Below the pieces are notes generated by a model, which ran no database searches, was not told where the DNA came from, and saw only the letters and a program-made list of their open reading frames with translations. A program made the translations under genes and the position numbers. From positions 1-9,422 of the forward strand of contig WGAR01000008.1 of the NCBI GenBank assembly GCA_015494725.1: DNA of 9,422 bases, in the 5' to 3' direction. Source of the stretch: Thermodesulfobacteriaceae bacterium. GTDB lineage: Bacteria > Desulfobacterota > Thermodesulfobacteria > Thermodesulfobacteriales > Thermodesulfobacteriaceae. Shown piece after piece: positions 6,123-9,422 of this stretch. Each line of letters opens with the position of its first letter. Position 1 is the stretch's first letter.

Positions 6123-6601
6123 AACTCACTCCCCGCGACATCCGAGAGAAACGTTTCAGTGTGGTCCCCATCGGTTATAGCCGGGGGGCGGTACGCAATT
6201 TCCTGAACGAAGTGGCGGATCTCCTCAAGGAAGTCATCCGGGAAAATCATCAACTGCGGGATGAATTGAACCGTAAGGAACAGGAAATCGCAGAACTACA
6301 ACAGGAGGTCCGGGCCTTTCGGGAGGCCCTGCGCCGGCTGGATGAATTCAGCGAAACCATAAAGGCCCAGGCCGAAGCCGAGGCCCGTCGCATTATAGAA
6401 GAAGCCGAAAAGGAAGCCCGGGAGCTAGAAGAAGATATTGAAAGATTGTGGAAGGTCCGGGAAAAGCTTCGTCTGGATCTCAGGGCCCTTTTACTTTCCT
6501 ATCTGGAACACCTGGAGGAGAAATCCCGTGCTCGCGGTCCAGAAACATCCGGAGGGGACGCTTCTCAGGGTTCGGGTTCAACCGAGGGCCAGGAAGAATG
6601 A
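6119..6601 (+). CDS. divIVA: DivIVA domain protein
   Basis: The 160-aa protein begins with the DivIVA N-domain pattern LTPRDI...F.....GY....V..FL, which aligns without gaps to B. subtilis DivIVA residues 1-26. A long Glu/Arg/Leu coiled coil follows (about 25-140), then a Gly/Ser/Glu-rich, probably disordered tail. DivIVA proteins oligomerise on curved membranes and recruit division, polarity or wall-growth partners. The B. subtilis membrane-inserting tip Phe17-Arg18 is Pro17-Ile18 here. The gene overlaps yggT by 4 nt (ATGA) and yggU by 74 nt; the tail is encoded by DNA that also encodes the conserved YggU N-terminus. Family is confident; its target in a Gram-negative cell is unknown. Confidence 0.88.
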   Translation: MKLTPRDIREKRFSVVPIGYSRGAVRNFLNEVADLLKEVIRENHQLRDELNRKEQEIAELQQEVRAFREALRRLDEFSETIKAQAEAEARRIIEEAEKEARELEEDIERLWKVREKLRLDLRALLLSYLEHLEEKSRARGPETSGGDASQGSGSTEGQEE

Positions 6602-6809
6602 AATTGTCGGTTATCACGGAGAGGCCCTCAAGATCCGGCTTACGGCTCCGGCCCAGGAAGGTCGGGCCAACGCGGCTCTCCTGGAATTCCTGGCCCAAAG
6701 ATTGAAAATCGCACGCCGAAATCTTACCCTTCTTTCAGGTGAAAAATCCCGGGAAAAGATTATCCTTATCCGGGGACTGGATCCGGAGGAGGTGATGAGT
6801 CTCTTATGA
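6528..6809 (+). CDS. YggU / DUF167 family protein
   Basis: A 93-aa protein covering the DUF167 domain: LRVRVQPRARKNEIVGYHGE, then LKIRLTAPAQEGRANAALLE and an RNLTLLSGEKSREKII strand-helix. Structures of family members show a small alpha/beta fold; the function is unknown, though a nucleic-acid role is often suggested. GTG at 6528 is chosen because GGAGGAG (6514-6520) lies 7 nt upstream and the domain begins about ten residues later. An in-frame ATG at 6438 would add 30 residues with no family likeness. The first 74 nt are shared, in another frame, with the end of divIVA, and the stop overlaps the HAD start as ATGA. Confidence 0.88.
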   Translation: MLAVQKHPEGTLLRVRVQPRARKNEIVGYHGEALKIRLTAPAQEGRANAALLEFLAQRLKIARRNLTLLSGEKSREKIILIRGLDPEEVMSLL

Positions 6810-7462
6810 AAGAAGTCCTGCTTTTTGATCTCGACGGAGTGATTCTGGATAGCATGCCCTGGCATGTCCGGGCCTGGCAGGAGGCCTTTCGCTCCTTTGG
6901 GCTGGAGATTCCGGAGGAGGCCATTTATCTGCACGAAGGCGCCATCGAACTGGATACCGCCCGGGAGCTTTTCACCGGGCAGGGGATCATCCCCACGCCG
7001 GAGTTTTTTCGAGAGGCCTTCCGACTCCAGAAGGAGATCTTCACCCGGAAATACCGTTCCCGGGTCCAACCCTTTCCGGGGGTGGTGGAACAACTGGAAG
7101 AACTCAAACGCGAGGGACGAAAACTGGCCCTGGTTACCAGTTCTCATCGGGAAATCCTGCGGGAGGTCCTCCCCGCTTCCGTGGAAAAACTGTTCGATCT
7201 TATCGTCAGCGGGGACCGGGTCCCCCGACGCAAACCCCATCCCGACCCCTATCTGACCGGCCTCCGGGAACTGGGGGCTTCTCCACAGAGGGCCCTCGCG
7301 GTGGAAAATGCCCCGGCGGGAATCCGTTCGGCCAAATCGGCCGGGCTCTTCTGCATAGCCATCACCACCACCCTCCCCCCGGAACATCTCCGGGAAGCGG
7401 ATCTGATCGTGGAAGATCATCCGAAGCTCTTCCGGTGGCTTCGCAATGGCCGAAACTCCTGA
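6806..7462 (+). CDS. HAD superfamily hydrolase, beta-PGM/phosphatase-like (subfamily IA)
   Basis: A 218-aa cytoplasmic HAD enzyme. Motif I is FDLDGVILDS (nucleophile Asp8, acid/base Asp10), motif II is LVTSS (Ser112), motif III is RKPHPDPY (Lys143) and motif IV is AVENAPAGI. A helical C1 cap lies at about residues 15-80 and includes MPWHVRAWQEAF, as in beta-phosphoglucomutase and sugar-phosphate phosphatases. Motif IV has Glu167-Asn168 where beta-PGM has Glu-Asp; VENAP variants are common in this branch, so activity is expected, but the substrate is not predictable. It overlaps yggU by 4 nt and the methyltransferase by 17 nt. A strong GGAGGAGGTGAT (6785-6796) lies slightly far upstream, inside yggU. 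Confidence 0.9.
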   Translation: MKEVLLFDLDGVILDSMPWHVRAWQEAFRSFGLEIPEEAIYLHEGAIELDTARELFTGQGIIPTPEFFREAFRLQKEIFTRKYRSRVQPFPGVVEQLEELKREGRKLALVTSSHREILREVLPASVEKLFDLIVSGDRVPRRKPHPDPYLTGLRELGASPQRALAVENAPAGIRSAKSAGLFCIAITTTLPPEHLREADLIVEDHPKLFRWLRNGRNS

Positions 7463-8375
7463 GACCGCCGATCAGTATTTTGAACGCTATCGGGAGATCA
7501 TTCCCGATTATCCGGCCTTCCTCGAGGCCCTCTCCCAACCTCTACCCCTTTATTTTCGCTTAAATACTCTCAAAGTCAGGGATCCCTCTCCGGTGATGGA
7601 GGGTCTTTCCCGACAGGGATTCCGGGTGGAACCGGTTCCCCAGGTGCCCTGGTTTTTCCGGGTGGAACCCCGGGAGTTTTCCCTGGGAAATACCGAGGAG
7701 TATTATCTGGGCCTCATCTATCCCATGACCCTTTCCAGTTCCCTACCGGTCTATGCCCTGGAGCCCCGTCCGGGGGAGCTAATCCTGGACCTCTGCGCGG
7801 CCCCGGGGAGTAAGACCACCCAGATAGCCCAGCACACCGAGGATCAGGCGGTGATCGTGGCCAATGATCGACGCCTGGACCGTATCACCGCCCTGGTGGC
7901 CAATCTGCGCCGTCTGGGAATAGCCTGCGTGGTGACCACGGTCTATCGGGGCGAGCAATACCCCCTGGAGGTAAGCTTCGACAAGGTGCTGGTGGATGCC
8001 CCCTGCTCCGGAGAGGGACGCTATCGCAGGGGCTACGAAGGGGAGCTACTCTTCCAGAAGGAGGGGCGGACCAACTTATCGGGTATTCAGAAGGGACTCA
8101 TCGTGCGTGCCTATGACCTTCTTAAGCCCGGGGGGATCCTGGTGTATTCCACCTGTACCATCAATCCGGAGGAGAACGAGGCGGTGGTGGATTATCTTCT
8201 AAGAAAGCGCCAGGCCGAGTTGCTGGACTGGGAGGCTCCCCTCCCCTCCCATCCGGGGCTTACGGAATGGGCCGGGCGTCCCTTTCATCCCCATCTGGTA
8301 AAGGCCAAACGCTTTTATGCCCACGAAATCGAGGCCGTGGGCTTCTTTGTGGCCAAACTGAGGAGGGTGGCGTGA
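7446..8375 (+). CDS. NOL1/NOP2/Sun (RsmB/RsmF-type) RNA m5C methyltransferase, catalytic part
   Basis: A 309-aa SAM-dependent RNA cytosine-C5 methyltransferase. The N-terminal region (about 1-100) includes LPLYFRLNTLKV, typical of the family's RNA-contacting part. The SAM site is LDLCAAPGSKTTQ (Asp115-Lys123). Both catalytic cysteines are present: Cys187 in DAPCSGEG and Cys237 in YSTCTINPEENE. There is no N-terminal NusB-like domain, so it is not a classical RsmB; size and context are closer to the RsmF catalytic half or archaeal Trm4-like enzymes. The target, rRNA or tRNA, is undetermined. ATG 7446 has only a weak GGTGG site and lies inside the HAD gene. It ends in GTGA overlapping a PUA-like gene that may supply the missing RNA-binding part. 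Confidence 0.92.
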   Translation: MAETPETADQYFERYREIIPDYPAFLEALSQPLPLYFRLNTLKVRDPSPVMEGLSRQGFRVEPVPQVPWFFRVEPREFSLGNTEEYYLGLIYPMTLSSSLPVYALEPRPGELILDLCAAPGSKTTQIAQHTEDQAVIVANDRRLDRITALVANLRRLGIACVVTTVYRGEQYPLEVSFDKVLVDAPCSGEGRYRRGYEGELLFQKEGRTNLSGIQKGLIVRAYDLLKPGGILVYSTCTINPEENEAVVDYLLRKRQAELLDWEAPLPSHPGLTEWAGRPFHPHLVKAKRFYAHEIEAVGFFVAKLRRVA

Positions 8376-8842
8376 AGGGGAAAAACCGCAAAAAACTGGA
8401 TCCGCAGGCCACCTGGCCCCGCCTGATACCCGAGGAGGAACGAGAAGAAATTCTGCGCTACCTGGAAAATCGTTTCGGTATTCCCCCGGAAATATTTAAT
8501 TCTTACGAATTTCTGGCCACAGCCAAAAATTACTGGCTTTTCGTGCGCACCCCTCATCTTCGGGCCCTGGAAAAACTGCGCATCCAGACCGCGGGGCTTC
8601 TCTTCCTGCGCAAGGTTTCGGGGTATCTCAAACCCACCACCGCTGCCCTGCAGCGTTTCGGGGTATATGCCCGCAGGGGTATCCTGGACCTGGATCGTTA
8701 TACCCTGGATCGGCTGCGGCTGGAGAAAAAGATCCCCTTTACCTGCTCCCTGGAGCCGGGGTATGTGATCCTGCGCTGTGAAGGGAAGATCTGGGGTTGC
8801 GGGCTTTATCTCCCGGAAAAGCTCATTTCCTATCTTCCTTGA
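8372..8842 (+). CDS. COG3270-like (NOL1/NOP2/fmu family, PUA-like) RNA-binding protein
   Basis: A 156-aa basic protein starting at GTG 8372, which overlaps the previous stop (GTGA) and has AGGAGG 5-6 nt upstream. A central segment, AGLLFLRKVSGYLKPTTAAL followed by QRFGVYAR, and a C-terminal strand-loop EPGYVILRCEGKIWGCGLYL ending ISYLP, resemble the C-terminal PUA-like domain of RsmF-type methyltransferases and the stand-alone COG3270 proteins of archaea and some bacteria. PUA folds bind structured RNA, so it probably helps position rRNA or tRNA for the coupled methyltransferase. No catalytic motif or membrane segment is seen. The family is recognised from pattern memory; a profile search would settle it. 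Confidence 0.7.
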   Translation: MKGKNRKKLDPQATWPRLIPEEEREEILRYLENRFGIPPEIFNSYEFLATAKNYWLFVRTPHLRALEKLRIQTAGLLFLRKVSGYLKPTTAALQRFGVYARRGILDLDRYTLDRLRLEKKIPFTCSLEPGYVILRCEGKIWGCGLYLPEKLISYLP

Positions 8843-8866
8843 CCGCCCTGGTCCAGGGTTTAAAAT
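8839..8866 (+). promoter_or_regulatory. Probable sigma70 promoter for resB
   Basis: TTGACC (8839-8844, five of six -35 positions) and TAAAAT (8861-8866, five of six -10 positions) are spaced by 16 nt, predicting a start near 8873 and a leader of about 95 nt before resB. The -35 overlaps the stop codon of the COG3270 gene. A 13-bp palindrome fills most of the spacer. This would separate resB expression from the phoH-COG3270 chain. Confidence 0.6.
8846..8858. promoter_or_regulatory. Palindrome in the resB promoter spacer (possible operator)
   Basis: CCCTGG-T-CCAGGG is a perfect palindrome with 6-bp arms between the candidate -35 and -10. A repressor bound here would block RNA polymerase. The same bases could form a 5-bp RNA hairpin with a GTC loop followed by only three T, too weak for a clear terminator. 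No known regulator motif is recognised, and GC-rich palindromes of this size also arise by chance. Confidence 0.3.
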
Positions 8867-8905
8867 ACCCAGAAACGAGGCGGAGGTCCAAAGGATAAAG
8901 ATCTT

Positions 8906-8930
8906 CCCCTGGCCCTGGCTCACACAGGGG
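8906..8930 (+). other. Possible leader hairpin upstream of resB
   Basis: CCCCTG (8906-8911) and CAGGGG (8925-8930) could pair in the resB leader with a 13-nt loop, with T8905-G8931 as an extra wobble pair. No T run follows, and no riboswitch consensus is recognised. The hairpin ends 38 nt before the resB start, so it would not cover the ribosome binding site by itself. Confidence 0.25.
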
Positions 8931-8968
8931 GATAGATCGCCGAAATCCGCATCTCAAAGGGGTGAAAG

Positions 8969-9422
8969 ATGAAAAAGCTGGTGGATTCTCTGGCTTCTTT
9001 AAGACTGGCCATCTTCCTTTTTCTGGCCCTGGCGGCCACCTCTATCCTGGGAACCTTCATCCCCCAGGGGCAGGAACCTGGCTTTTATATCGCTCACTAC
9101 GGGCCGGTGTGGGGGAAACTCATCAACCTGCTTTCCCTTTACGACGCCTATCACTCCTGGTGGTATGCCTCCTTACTGGCCCTTTTCATGGCCAATCTCA
9201 TCTTTTGTTCCTTGAAACGTTTTCCTGTCTCCCTCAAGCTCTTTCGGAGGGACCCTTTCCTCATCGATCCTGAACGTTTGCCCCTGGCGCAAAAGGCCGA
9301 AATTCCGGAAGCCCCGGAAACCATCCGTTCCCGACTGGAGGGTTTCCTCTTCCGGAAATTCGGAAAAGGGGAGCTGGGGGTTCGGGACCGTTATCGATGG
9401 AGTTACTTCGCGGTCTATTTTG
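8969..9422 (+). CDS. resB: ResB-like cytochrome c biogenesis protein (5' part, runs off window)
   Basis: The frame is open from ATG 8969, behind AAGGGGTGA, to the right edge (151 residues visible). It begins MKKLVDSLASLRLAIFLFLA and continues ATSILGTFIPQGQEP, the hallmark first membrane helix of ResB/Ccs1, then a second hydrophobic segment at about residues 62-82 (HSWWYASLLALFMANLIFCS). After this comes the start of a hydrophilic region. ResB works with ResC/CcsA in system II heme delivery and attachment to apocytochromes c at the outer face of the inner membrane. A resC/ccsA gene would be expected next, off the right edge. It is probably driven by its own promoter at 8839-8866. Confidence 0.93.
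   Translation, partial: MKKLVDSLASLRLAIFLFLALAATSILGTFIPQGQEPGFYIAHYGPVWGKLINLLSLYDAYHSWWYASLLALFMANLIFCSLKRFPVSLKLFRRDPFLIDPERLPLAQKAEIPEAPETIRSRLEGFLFRKFGKGELGVRDRYRWSYFAVYF

Noticed and set aside
6438..6527. 30-residue N-terminal extension of YggU from ATG 6438
   Set aside because: No ribosome binding site, lies wholly within divIVA in another frame, and has no resemblance to DUF167; GTG 6528 has an ideal site.
7301..7309. Glu-Asn in place of Glu-Asp in HAD motif IV, as a possible inactive enzyme
   Set aside because: VENAP-type motif IV is, to my knowledge, common in this HAD branch and all other catalytic residues are intact.

Overview
The window reads as a compact, GC-rich stretch of bacterial chromosome, most likely from a Thermodesulfobacteriota/Desulfobacterota-type organism, quite possibly a thermophile. 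That placement is inferred from the gene mix (DUF1992, YggT-DivIVA-YggU, a ClC protein with a CBS pair, a molybdopterin-binding protein with a Cys cluster, COG3270 and ResB), the strong GGAGG ribosome binding sites and the chained genes. No marker gene here fixes the taxon. I see no mobile element, CRISPR array or obvious foreign island.

Left part (about 1-1973): leftward genes. A three-gene set runs flavin reductase-like protein, membrane-anchored TPR protein, DUF1992 protein, with near-zero spacing. It is followed by a tRNA-Pro(CGG) gene with its own promoter-like sequence. The first 136 bases hold no gene, but carry a Fur-box-like palindrome that probably serves a gene off the left edge. 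A divergent intergenic region (1897-2024) contains an 11-bp perfect inverted repeat and lies between the leftward set and everything to the right.

Middle and right part (2025-9422): nine rightward genes and one partial gene at the edge. First comes a ClC chloride channel/transporter with a C-terminal CBS pair. PhoH ATPase follows, then a tightly packed chain: molybdopterin-binding MoeA-like protein, YggT, DivIVA, YggU (DUF167), HAD phosphatase, NOL1/NOP2/Sun m5C RNA methyltransferase and a COG3270 PUA-like protein. Most junctions in the chain overlap (ATGA, GTGA, or 11, 17 and 74 nt), which implies translational coupling. A probable new promoter overlaps the end of the COG3270 gene and serves resB (cytochrome c biogenesis), which runs off the right edge.

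Most of the content is housekeeping: RNA metabolism and modification, envelope/division, cofactor and ion homeostasis. I found no convincing new multi-gene system. The points most worth a second look are the ClC protein with a channel-like Val in place of the internal proton glutamate, the DivIVA with an altered membrane-binding tip, the 74-nt DivIVA/YggU overprint, the methyltransferase split into catalytic and PUA-like genes, the Cys-rich tail of the molybdopterin-binding protein, and the inverted repeat in the divergent intergenic region.
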